A stretch of DNA of 64,000 nt, taken from Omphiscola glabra (taxonomy: Eukaryota; Mollusca; Gastropoda; Lymnaeidae). A program made the translations under genes and the position numbers. The DNA is taken from contig OZ024804.1 in NCBI GenBank assembly GCA_964017045.1, positions 27,258,348-27,322,347 of the forward strand, read 5' to 3'. How positions within the stretch are numbered: position 1 is the stretch's first letter; every line of letters starts with the position of its first letter. Positions 57,101-64,000 of this stretch are shown piece by piece. The notes under the pieces are model-generated. The model did no database searches and was not told the origin of the DNA. It worked only from the letters and a program-made list of their open reading frames with translations.

Positions 57101-59886
57101 CTGAATAGTTTCCAAAAATATTTTATTTTTAATAGTAATTTCAAATTTTGTAATAATTTTAATTTTTTACAAATACTTAAACCAATGAAACAAATTGATA
57201 AAATATAATAAATATTTAAAAAAAAATAAAAATGTAAGTTAAAAAATAAATGACCAACCCACAAAACCTATGGTACTAATAAAAACCATTTCTCTATAGT
57301 CGGACTGCAGAGTGTTAAGAAATTCTCTGACATCATACTTTTATTCTAATATTAGAAGGACAACATTGGACAGCATGCTTACTTTTGCAAAATGTTGAAT
57401 TTATAAATACTAAACCGCTATTTATTATATTATATTTGTTGCATTTAAAGTAAAACATACATAATGTAAACGACAGGTTTAAATATTTTATGCTACTCAT
57501 CAAAAATTTAAAGATCAGTTTAAATGTTCACCATTATGCAGTTTAAAATGTTTGATAAACACGTTTGTAAATCTTCCAAAGTGATGATAAAGTATGAACA
57601 TGTGAGTGTTATCTCAGATATTTGCCTCTCTTTAAAAGTCTGCCTCTTCACTGGCCTCAGGCTTTGTTATCTTCACAGGTACAAGCGTCTCAAGTACCTC
57701 AGGGCTCTCCAATCCCTGCTGCCACCACACCTACCTTACAATCCAACACGGCACCCCCGCTGTTGTCTGTCATAAATGCTGCCACATCTGCACCTACTGC
57801 TGCTACATCCTCCCCTTCACCAATCCCTTCATCAACGGGCACGTCGTTAAGTCACCCTGGACCTTCCACCACCCCCACATTGTCTTCTGGTGCTCTCACC
57901 CAATCTGTCCAGTCATCACCCCAGACACCACCGCCCACCCTCACACCCAGTGGAACACCAACACCTCAGCAGCAGGCAGCAATGCTTGCTGCCACTCAAC
58001 AACAAATGCAACCTCAGATGCCACAAGGATCAATGGTCCAATCATTTACTCCTAATCAGTACCCAAATCAGGGGCCTACTCCACCACAGGGGGGCCAATA
58101 TCCCCAAAATCCACCTCAGCCTCAAGGCATGCCACCATACCAAACAGGTGGACCCCATCCTTATTCCCAAAACCCAATGGTTATGAATCAGGGCGGTCCC
58201 CCACCTCAGCCATACCCTGGTGCAAGTCCCCAACAACAGAGCCACTATCCTGGTTATATGAACCAGCCCAACCAGTATTCACCCCATTCTGGCGTCCCGC
58301 CAGGTCAATATGGGGCCCCTCAGGCAAACATGAATCAGCAAGCTTACTCTCCTTATAGTGGGCCCCCCCAAACAGGCCCATATCCCAATCAACCCATGCA
58401 GCAGTATCCTGGTCAGTATCCTCAGCAAGGTGGTGTAGGAGTCCCACCCTCACAGGGCACACCCCTCCCATCCAGAGGTCCCATGTCAGGAAATGCTGCA
58501 GGTAAGCATATTCAACCCACCCTTGCCTTTACTTGTTTTATGTTCAGTATGCCTTGCTTAACTTGGAATTATATTGTGAAATGAAAGGTAGGTTGAACAT
58601 CGCTTTTGGACCTTTTTAAAAAAAAAAACTTTTTATAACCACAAAGTAAAGTAAAAGAAAAATTCATCCAATTTCCTAATATAACTCTTCAGCTGTCAAA
58701 TAGATGTATTCTTTTTCTTTATTGGCATTAAAACAAGAATGTTAATCTTCAATCCAGGTTAATCCTTGAATCATACATAGGAATACATAGAATGTATGAA
58801 TGAATGTGTGGTCTCTTCTAATAATCACCACTACTTACACTGACAGTGACAGTGAGCTTTCATTTTCATATGAATAATTTTTGTTGTTGAAATTTTATGT
58901 ATAACATATCTATATAATATAAGCCAAACTCAGTGTCTGCATATCAGTTTGATTTTTGTTTGAGACTGTGTGTGTGGGATGTTATACTTGGGGGGGTTTC
59001 TGGGGGATGGTGGATGAAGGGTATACATGTTAGGGTGGGTGTATTGTGTGGCTGGTGGGGAGGTGGTTGGGATGGGTGGGAATGATGTTTAAATACAAGT
59101 GCAGTGCAGTTGGTGTGTTTTGAGATGTTTAGGGTGGCTTGGTGGATGCTTTGTGTGGCTTGGTGGATGCTTTGTGTGGCTTCGTGGATGCTTTGTGTTG
59201 CTTGGTGGATGCTTTGTGTGGCTTGGTGGATGCTTTGTGTGGCTTGGTGGATGCTTTGTGTGGCTTGGTGGATGCTTTGTGTGGCTTGGTGGATGCTTTG
59301 TGTGGCTTGGTGGATGCTTTGTGTGGCTTGGTGGATGCTTTGTGTTGCTTGGTGGATGCATTGTGTGGCTTGGTGGATGCTTTGTGTGGCTTGGTGGATG
59401 CTGTGTGTGGCTTGGTGGATGCTTTGTGTGTTTAATGGGTTTGGGTTGGCCGCGGGGGATTGGTGGGGATAATGGGTTGTGAAGTTTTAAGGGAATTCAA
59501 GTTTTTCGGGTGAGTGGTGGTGTTGTCTTGTGAGGAGTATTGTACTGAGTGTGGTGTCTTGGGATGGATTGTGGTGTATTTGTTAATTTATTTATTGGCG
59601 GATTTGTTGTTGTTTTTGGAGTGGGGGTGTTATTTGTGTCTGGTTATATGTGTTGTACTAATGTGTTGTGATGGCATTGGTTGATGGGTGTGTATTTGAT
59701 GAAGGTATGTGACACCACTTTACACACCTTTCAACCAGGTCAAATGATGGAATGACATAACCAAAATATCCTACACCAAAAATGACAGTGTACCGTTTAC
59801 TTCTTGCTTTAGGCGCAGGTGGCCAAGCAGAATCTCAAGAACAGATGATGATGACCTCCCCATCACCATCAGGCCCCAACAAATAG
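33015..59886 (+). CDS. SMARCC: SWI/SNF complex subunit SMARCC (BAF155/BAF170, Moira orthologue), complete
   Basis: 25 coding exons join with GT-AG sites in one frame of 1315 codons plus TAG: 33015-33128, 36653-36772, 37156-37241, 37393-37643, 38318-38387, 41507-41579, 41733-41819, 42377-42430, 42735-42838, 43001-43128, 43528-43613, 44606-44829, 45294-45407, 45627-45783, 46014-46136, 46478-46676, 46870-46992, 47887-48024, 48202-48266, 48575-48691, 51872-52090, 52326-52460, 53231-53494, 57679-58501, 59813-59886. Domains: N-terminal BRCT/chromo-like SMARCC module (1-270), SWIRM (about 427-525), SANT (about 606-656), acidic/Lys region (750-865), coiled coil (about 885-965), Gln/Pro-rich C-terminus. 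SMARCC dimers scaffold nuclear BAF/PBAF remodelling complexes. The start has a good context (CAAAATGG) and leads directly into the conserved KKDGGPN block, without the Ala/Gly leader of human SMARCC1. Vertebrates have two paralogues; only one gene is visible here. Confidence 0.97.
33419..36155 (-). mobile_element. piggyBac-like element, decayed, in SMARCC intron 1
   Basis: The left end is TTAA followed by CCCTCTTGGGATGGAGC; the right end is CAAGAGGG followed by ATAA, a mutated TTAA. Internal sequence near 35210-35350 matches the MITE at 47073-47688. On the minus strand 35828-35605 holds a relic of the transposase N-terminus, but the catalytic core is gone. It fills most of the 3.5-kb intron 1. 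Confidence 0.8.
35605..35828 (-). pseudogene. piggyBac-like transposase N-terminal relic
   Basis: ATG at 35828-35826 opens [15 protein letters not shown]. After a frameshift an acidic run with [22 protein letters not shown] and [12 protein letters not shown] follows. Acidic DSD-rich N-termini are usual in piggyBac transposases. No DDD catalytic residues are present downstream. Confidence 0.65.
36653..36772 (+). CDS. SMARCC: SMARCC exon 2
   Basis: Acceptor TTCTATTTTAG, donor GTAAGT. 40 codons: [20 protein letters not shown] and [10 protein letters not shown], strongly conserved in the family. Confidence 0.96.
37156..37241 (+). CDS. SMARCC: SMARCC exon 3
   Basis: Acceptor TGCACCTCAG, donor GTAAGT. 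Encodes [17 protein letters not shown] and KFKSEQGW (Trp codon split). Confidence 0.95.
37393..37643 (+). CDS. SMARCC: SMARCC exon 4
   Basis: Acceptor TCACTTAG, donor GTTAGT. Encodes [20 protein letters not shown] and [10 protein letters not shown], hallmark SMARCC N-terminal motifs. Confidence 0.97.
38318..38387 (+). CDS. SMARCC: SMARCC exon 5
   Basis: Acceptor ATAAATACAG, donor GTAAGA. Encodes [20 protein letters not shown] and HPDS, the start of the chromo-like segment. Confidence 0.95.
38479..39010 (-). repeat. LTR, left copy (3' LTR in element orientation)
   Basis: 532 bp, TG...CA. On the minus strand it carries GGGTATAAAAGG, a TATA box, followed by GTCGAGAGAGAGA. Confidence 0.93.
39841..39985. 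repeat. 25-bp minisatellite inside the LTR element
   Basis: Five nearly perfect units of CTCACCTCCCAACGCATGGA plus CAACT. Confidence 0.93.
40856..41389 (-). repeat. LTR, right copy (5' LTR in element orientation)
   Basis: 534 bp, near-identical to the left LTR. Near identity implies a recent insertion. Confidence 0.93.
41507..41579 (+). CDS. SMARCC: SMARCC exon 6
   Basis: Acceptor ATGTGTTTCAG, donor GTTGGA. Encodes [20 protein letters not shown] and EQWE. Confidence 0.95.
41733..41819 (+). CDS. SMARCC: SMARCC exon 7
   Basis: Acceptor TTCTTTTTAG, donor GTAGGA. 29 codons with [19 protein letters not shown], a family hallmark. Confidence 0.96.
41885..42005. repeat. About 31-bp tandem repeat, three to four units
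   Basis: Units contain ATTTAGGGTTCAGGTTAGGG and TGAGGGATAG. Two TTAGGG motifs occur per unit, but the unit is not a telomeric array. Confidence 0.85.
42377..42430 (+). CDS. SMARCC: SMARCC exon 8
   Basis: Acceptor TTTCATTTCAG, donor GTAAGT. 18 codons, Lys-rich [18 protein letters not shown]. In-frame cassette, so skipping would keep the frame. Confidence 0.88.
42735..42838 (+). CDS. SMARCC: SMARCC exon 9
   Basis: Acceptor ATTTCAAG, donor GTTGTT. Encodes a basic NLS-like stretch ([20 protein letters not shown]). Confidence 0.87.
43001..43128 (+). CDS. SMARCC: SMARCC exon 10
   Basis: Acceptor ACCTTTTCAG, donor GTAAGC. Encodes [20 protein letters not shown], matching the conserved TKDMEDP block. 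Confidence 0.94.
43528..43613 (+). CDS. SMARCC: SMARCC exon 11
   Basis: Acceptor AATTTTTCAG, donor GTTAAT. Encodes [18 protein letters not shown]. Confidence 0.93.
44606..44829 (+). CDS. SMARCC: SMARCC exon 12 (SWIRM start)
   Basis: Acceptor GTTTGTACAG, donor GTAAGA. Encodes [20 protein letters not shown] and [18 protein letters not shown], the first half of SWIRM. Confidence 0.98.
44982..45136. mobile_element. 155-bp MITE in SMARCC intron 12
   Basis: Terminal inverted repeats CAGACCTGTTTAC and GTAAACAGGTCTG, flanked by the 6-bp duplication CCATTT (44976-44981 and 45137-45142). Non-coding with AAAATCGTA sub-repeats. Superfamily not assigned. Confidence 0.88.
45294..45407 (+). CDS. SMARCC: SMARCC exon 13 (SWIRM)
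   Basis: Acceptor TATCTTTTCAG, donor GTAAAA. Encodes [20 protein letters not shown] and RRNLAGDVC. Confidence 0.98.
45627..45783 (+). CDS. SMARCC: SMARCC exon 14 (SWIRM end)
   Basis: Acceptor TTGTTTCCAG, donor GTACTG. Encodes [17 protein letters not shown] and [10 protein letters not shown]. Confidence 0.98.
46014..46136 (+). CDS. SMARCC: SMARCC exon 15
   Basis: Acceptor TTTTTTTATAG, donor GTAGAT. Encodes [13 protein letters not shown] near its end, matching the family linker before SANT. Confidence 0.94.
46478..46676 (+). CDS. SMARCC: SMARCC exon 16 (SANT)
   Basis: Acceptor CATGTTATAG, donor GTAAGG. Encodes [20 protein letters not shown] and [20 protein letters not shown], the SANT domain. 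Confidence 0.98.
46870..46992 (+). CDS. SMARCC: SMARCC exon 17
   Basis: Acceptor TTTTATTTAG, donor GTGAGA. Encodes [20 protein letters not shown] and SAAAKAAL, very highly conserved. Confidence 0.98.
47073..47688. mobile_element. piggyBac-like MITE in SMARCC intron 17
   Basis: 616 bp bounded by CCCTCTTGAGA and its inverse TCTCAAGAGGG, each flanked by TTAA (47069-47072 and 47689-47692). TTAA target sites and CCC...GGG ends are the piggyBac hallmark. Sequences at both ends and inside match the larger relic at 33419-36155, so it is a deletion derivative of the same family. Confidence 0.9.
47887..48024 (+). CDS. SMARCC: SMARCC exon 18
   Basis: Acceptor TGTATTGCAG, donor GTAATG. Encodes [18 protein letters not shown] and [14 protein letters not shown]. 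Confidence 0.97.
48202..48266 (+). CDS. SMARCC: SMARCC exon 19
   Basis: Acceptor TTGCTTTTCAG, donor GTAAGA. Acidic/Lys-rich [20 protein letters not shown]. Confidence 0.9.
48575..48691 (+). CDS. SMARCC: SMARCC exon 20
   Basis: Acceptor GGGCAGTTTCAG, donor GTAAGT. 39 codons, [20 protein letters not shown] and onward; human SMARCC1 has a comparable EEEKMEADP segment. Confidence 0.9.
50390..50486 (+). CDS. Element-borne gene, first coding exon (unknown protein)
   Basis: ATG at 50390 opens [20 protein letters not shown] and ends NLI plus one base before donor GTAAGT. An upstream non-coding exon ending at donor 49571 is likely. No family is recognised. Confidence 0.5.
50658..50868 (+). CDS. Element-borne gene, second exon (unknown protein)
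   Basis: Acceptor TTATTCAACAG; phase matches the first exon (Ser split codon). Encodes [20 protein letters not shown], then [20 protein letters not shown] and [18 protein letters not shown]. It may end at donor GTGTAG (50869) or read through to TGA at 50924-50926. The Lys/Phe-rich helical segment is unrecognised; it could be a captured host exon or an accessory transposon protein. Confidence 0.5.
51872..52090 (+). CDS. SMARCC: SMARCC exon 21
   Basis: Acceptor TTGGAAATTAAG (weak pyrimidine tract), donor GTTCTT. 73 codons: acidic [19 protein letters not shown] and then the conserved [16 protein letters not shown]. Confidence 0.93.
52326..52460 (+). CDS. SMARCC: SMARCC exon 22 (coiled coil)
   Basis: Acceptor TTTACCCGCAG, donor GTGAGT. 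Encodes [20 protein letters not shown] and [19 protein letters not shown], the family's most conserved helix. Confidence 0.98.
53231..53494 (+). CDS. SMARCC: SMARCC exon 23
   Basis: Acceptor TTCAATAACAG, donor GTACTG. Encodes [20 protein letters not shown], the end of the coiled coil, then a Gln/Asn/Ala-rich linker. Confidence 0.95.
53495..57678 (+). other. SMARCC intron 23 (4.2 kb), no gene recognised
   Basis: AT-rich. It holds one tandem repeat (54420-54560, four units of GGAGGTCTGGGTTCAGGGCC type) and otherwise no recognisable mobile element or exon. Alternative exons of the low-complexity C-terminus cannot be excluded. Confidence 0.6.
57679..58501 (+). CDS. SMARCC: SMARCC exon 24 (Pro/Gln/Ser-rich C-terminus)
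   Basis: Acceptor GTTATCTTCACAG, donor GTAAGC. 823 nt, the largest exon. Low-complexity Ser/Thr/Pro-rich then Pro/Gln/Tyr/Asn-rich sequence ([20 protein letters not shown] type), prion-like in composition. Corresponds to the Pro/Gln-rich tails of SMARCC1/2. Confidence 0.93.
59133..59435. repeat. 21-bp minisatellite in SMARCC intron 24
   Basis: About 14 units of GCTTGGTGGATGCTTTGTGT plus G. As 21 is a multiple of 3, several frames stay open; not coding. Confidence 0.96.
59813..59886 (+). CDS. SMARCC: SMARCC exon 25 (last) and stop
   Basis: Acceptor CTTCTTGCTTTAG. Encodes [20 protein letters not shown] and GPNK, then TAG at 59884-59886. Confidence 0.9.
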
Positions 59887-60535
59887 ATGCATAGCACCAG
59901 TGGTTAAGGAAAATAAAATTTTGTGTACATACGATATACATTTTAAGCAAAAAGAAAGCATTGGCTGTTATATTATAGAATGTCATAATATTTTGCAATT
60001 CTTTTACTGGATTTTTTATATTTTGTTTGTAGAGGAATGTTTACAGTTCTTGTCAATACTTTTACACTTTGATACTGAGATAGTGTTTGAAATATCCTGT
60101 TCCAAATTTTATAATAGTTATTATTAGTACTATTTTATGTAAAGTTGGATCAAATTAGAGAAACAAATGATGGCTGTTTAAGTGGTTTGCAGATGTTTTA
60201 CAGCTGGTACATTTCAGGTCAGAAAATGAGAGCAGTGCCTTTTACAGGAAGTGGTCCACTGAATTTTTTCACGTGCGGACTATTTAGGTTCTTATTTATA
60301 TATTATATCTAGAACAAAGCTATTGTGAAATGTTTGTATTAAAATGTACTATTTTTTTAAAAATTATTTTTTTATTTGTTAAAATTCTACATGACTCAAT
60401 AACTATTTGGTGGAGGGTAATTGATTCATATCAATGTTTATTTCTGATGTGGGTTAAAATTATAATGAAACTTTATAAATAAATTCCTTTTTGCCCCCTT
60501 TTATTTATTTATAAGCAGTCATTTTTTTTAATAAA
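59887..60535 (+). other. SMARCC 3'UTR with candidate poly(A) signals
   Basis: AT-rich sequence after the stop. AATAAA occurs at 60478-60483 and 60530-60535. Which signal is used cannot be told from sequence; longer 3'UTRs are possible. Confidence 0.55.
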
Positions 60536-61879
60536 AAATGTAAGCAACCTTTTAGTCATATCTACCTAGTTGTGTGCCAGTTCAAATCATAAGATCTGCA
60601 TTTTTTAGAAATTGTTTTCAAAGATAGTGTTTGTATGGGGCATTGTTTAATCATTTTAAATTTAAGTCTACTGGCGACTTCTTGGAACTTCTAGATTATT
60701 TGTGTATCCTTTTTTTTAAAATTTTTCAAAAAGGACAACTTGAGAACCACAGCTTTTTAAACCCCCTGTTGTTATTATTGTTTCTGTTTTCAAAATTATA
60801 ATTGCATTTAAGAGGTACACATTGTAACCATGTAATTTGAGCAAGCCTTTGCTTTTCCAGCTTTCAATTTCAAGGAACAGTCCTGAGGTTTCCAACTGAA
60901 CTCTTTGTGTACATCCACTTAAACCATAAGGCTCCAAAATATTTTTTAATTCCATTGTTTTTCTGTACCTCAACAATCCAAGCGGATGGCAAAGTTGTAA
61001 GCTTAAAATAGATTGAGGAAGGGTAGTTCTTGAAACTAGCTTTAATTTATAAAAAGCGTTCATTTATTTCCAAATTATGGAAACAGTGATATTCATTAAT
61101 TAACAGTGATATTCATTAATTTAAAAAAAAGATGCATAAAATTTTATTTTTTCTCTACATTAAAACAAATTCCCGTGATGCTGGATGCTGGCCTGTGTTA
61201 TGATCTGACATGCTGACGGTGATAAGAGAGCAAATTTATAATATAAATATGTGAATACAATTTCCTATTAAAATCTATCAATAAATGTATGTACTAATAT
61301 ATATCAATGAATCACTTTTCATCTACTGCTTTATGTGACTTTTCATTCATATCATTGCCTGTGTTGACGTTGTGACTTACTCAGCAGCACTTTGATCTCC
61401 TTGCTATGTTTCTAAATGGATTCTGAGGAGGAGAATTGGTAAACTATCCACAAAGCTTTGGTTTCAAATTTTTAATAAGTTTACTAAATATGTTATTTGT
61501 TAGCTTTACTTTGTATTTACTTTGTTGTATTTAATGTGGTTTAAGTAACATTTGTTATTGTAAGAGTTTCTTTGACATAGATGTTAGTTCTCAGATTTAT
61601 TCACCTTGTAAATGACATTCATTTCAGTTTGCTTTTGTTTTCTGAAGGAATGTTTTCAGTGCTAATTTTTTTATCATCCAAGAACAAGGCTATGATCAAA
61701 TGTTTATATTTGATCTGAAATTTTATGTTTTCTTTGATAAATTAAGCTGATGAATTCACAAATTGAGACACAGAAACATCGCATATATATACCCTCTACA
61801 TAATTGGGAGCCAGAATGATCAGTACACTGATCATGGGCCCTTAAGATATAGAAGAAGAAGAATCCATAACTTGAGAAA

Positions 61880-62038
61880 TAAATGTCACATGGGGTCTCC
61901 ATTACAAATCAATTCTTTAGTGAGTTTTTCCAAACATGTCACATGGGGTCTCCATTACAAATCAATTCTTTAGTGGGTTTTTCCAAACATGTCACATGGG
62001 GTCTCCATTACAAATCAATTCTTTAGTGGGTTTCCATA
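61880..62038. repeat. About 55-bp tandem repeat, three units
   Basis: Units of ATGTCACATGGGGTCTCCAT plus TACAAATCAATTCTTTAGTG and GGTTTTTCCAAAC. Confidence 0.92.
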
Positions 62039-62559
62039 AAAAAAAAAAGCTCTTCTTCTCCATGAACTTACTCTATATGCTGGGCCTTTGTCATAAGTTC
62101 ATGTGAGAACACCTACATGGGTCTTTAATGTGTTTGAAGTAGACTGGTAGCTTTTTTGTGTGGTACTTTTAGCCTTAAATCTTTAATGGTAAATTCACAA
62201 ATTATTCTTTTATATATAAATATTTATATGTTAAAAAAAAAGTCCTGATAAATAATAATAAGGGGATGTTCATAATGCTTTTAAAATAAAAATTAATGTG
62301 CTTGCTTATATAAGTGAGTTTAACTTAAATTTAGTTATGTAAATGTTATTTTTTATTATTGTTAATCGTTGTGGAAATCTTTGCATAAGTATTAAAAAAC
62401 TGACACGAAATTAAAACTTGTTTGTGTGGGTTATTTTTCCATTTTAAATTTAATGCCTACCGAATATGAATTTCCAATTTGAAATAATAATTTATATTTT
62501 ATTAAATAAATAATTATTGTTTTGTTATTTTTTGAAGGGGTGGGTTTGGAAATCTCAGG

Positions 62560-62865
62560 AATGGTTGATAAGTTCACTACCTCAAACCACCTGATAAGTT
62601 CACTACCTCAGACCACCTGATAAGTTCACTACCTCAGACCACCTGATAAGTTCACTACCTCAGACCACCTGATAAGTTCACTACCTCAGAACACCTGATA
62701 AGTTCACTACCTCAGACCACCTGATATGTTCACTACCTCAGACCACCTGACAAGTTCACTACCTCAGACCACCTGGTATGTTCACTACCTCAGACCACCT
62801 GACAAGTTCACTACCTCAGACCACCTGATAAGTTCTCTACCTCAGACCACCTGATAAGTTTACAG
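62560..62865. repeat. 26-bp minisatellite, about 12 units
   Basis: Units of ACCTGATAAGTTCACTACCT plus CAGACC, with few substitutions. Confidence 0.95.
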
Positions 62866-63479
62866 ACAAACATGGCTTTACAGATCAAGGAGCCAATTTG
62901 AAATTAAATTAATTTTTTTTTAACATTCTGACTGTGCTATTTAATAAAATGAAAGTTATTTTAAAACATTTCAATTACTCAAGCTGAGCTTAGCTGGCCA
63001 AAGAAGTAAAATGGTTCGTGCTCAGTTAATGAAGCTTAAACTTACATCTGTTTTTAATAGCTTATGGCAGACGGGCTTACCTAGTGTTAAAAATTAACTG
63101 AGGAAACAATGGGATTTTAATAGACAAAAGAACAGGATGGTGTTACATACCGTTATTTGGTAAAGTTAATCTGTTTTAAGATTTTGGTCGTTTGTTGTAC
63201 GATAAGTAACAGAGGACTGAAAACAAGTATACAAAGGAAAACAACACCAAAACTAGTGACATTAAATTATACTATTGAAATGTACATAAAGAATACAAAA
63301 TCAAGTAGACAGAAATAAAAACTTTAAAAGTATATTAAACTTACAGCAAGTGAAGAAGTTCAATCCTCGAAAATACAAATATTAATATATACACTCTCCT
63401 TAATAGAGAGTATAATCTTGTAAGTAGGCCCTATATTACGTCTAGGCTCTAGGAAAGATAATCTGCCGGTTTATTTACA

Positions 63480-63640
63480 GGGAGAAAGTTGGAACCCGAT
63501 AAATGGAGGAATAATTACATCAGGTAGGAAGTACGGGCTTGGAGGCGAAAAGCCATAGATCGATCCGAATGGAAAGATGTGGTCAAGGAGGCCAGTAACA
63601 CTTCATGGGCTGTATACCTACGGATGTTGATGATCATGAT
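63480..63640 (+). pseudogene. Probable non-LTR retrotransposon C-terminal tail
   Basis: After a frameshift near 63525 the + strand reads EVRAWRRKAIDRSEWKDVVK followed by EASNTSWAVY. This resembles the RxAxDRxxWxxVVxxA tail of animal LINE proteins. A GATGTTGATGATCATGATCT tail follows. The fragment is short, so the call is moderate. Confidence 0.55.
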
Positions 63641-64000
63641 CTCATTCTCAGTGATGTCTAAATTTAGGATACTTCCATAAATACATTAGGTCCCATTCGT
63701 TTATTTTAATATGACAAACCCAAGAGTTAGCATCTTAAACAAAAACTAAATATTACAAGTCAAATGATGAATTCAATTGTTGGCAACTTATAGAGGTATT
63801 TTGTTAAGGGGTTAAAAAAAAAAAAAGAAGAATTTTCCTTGATGCGAACTTAATGATCAAGACACACCTGACAGAAGTGCGTGGGGTTTGACATTACACT
63901 GTATTGAAACAGAGACAAATTTTCTGCTCTAAACACGTGCAGTTATGGGGAAAACTGCAAGTGAAAGCTTTGAAATCACCAGGTCATCGAGTCAAGACGC

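Larger units (their letters stand above)
60536..64000. other. Downstream intergenic or extended 3'UTR; no gene recognised
   Basis: AT-rich with two tandem repeats and a retrotransposon tail, annotated separately. No exon with convincing splice sites and coding bias was seen. Confidence 0.5.

Noticed and set aside
59099..59482. Cys/Trp/Gly-rich frames on the + strand
   Set aside because: Produced by the 21-bp repeat in SMARCC intron 24.
60716..61063. 115-codon minus-strand frame in the SMARCC 3' region
   Set aside because: No recognisable domain, splice sites or homologue-like motif; AT-rich chance frame is the simpler reading, though an antisense gene cannot be excluded.

Overview
The window is animal nuclear DNA: AT-rich, with intron-split genes, canonical GT-AG junctions, many minisatellites and several classes of transposon. 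The best guess is a mollusc, probably a freshwater gastropod. This rests on an FMRFamide-receptor-like GPCR, an invertebrate-type SMARCC gene, and short hAT elements resembling the SPIN family, which has been reported from a pond snail. The species assignment is inference. No prokaryotic, viral or CRISPR features are present.

Three host genes can be read. (1) At 1448-4127 (+) are the last four coding exons of a class A peptide GPCR (TM4 to the C-terminus); its 5' part lies outside the window. (2) From about 30281 down to 5532 (-) there is a split gene assembled here from phase-compatible exons, several only 18-33 nt long. It would encode a protein of about 277 residues: signal peptide, Cys-rich and possibly Ig-like ectodomain, one membrane span, and a basic/Ser-rich tail. 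No family was recognised. (3) At 33015-59886 (+) is a complete 25-exon SMARCC (BAF155/BAF170, Moira) gene whose exons keep one open frame of 1315 codons. It encodes a core SWI/SNF (BAF) scaffold with SWIRM, SANT and coiled-coil regions. Genes 1 and 2 are convergent; genes 2 and 3 are head to head.

From 1 to 33 kb the window is dominated by tandem arrays (11-44 bp units) and mobile-element debris: SPIN-like MITEs with 8-bp target duplications, a solo LTR nested in one of them, non-LTR retrotransposon 3' ends, hAT-like MITEs, and a GC-rich dispersed repeat in three copies. Many arrays sit on gene-processing signals of genes 1 and 2: a splice donor, two acceptors, a stop codon and 3'UTR, and a poly(A) signal.

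From 33 to 60 kb, the SMARCC introns have absorbed a decayed piggyBac-like element (intron 1), a non-coding LTR retrotransposon with both LTRs and a CAACT target duplication (intron 5), a 155-bp MITE (intron 12), a 616-bp piggyBac-like MITE (intron 17), and an unassigned 2.63-kb DNA element carrying a short spliced reading frame (intron 20). From 60.5 to 64 kb there are two more minisatellites and a retrotransposon tail, with no convincing gene.
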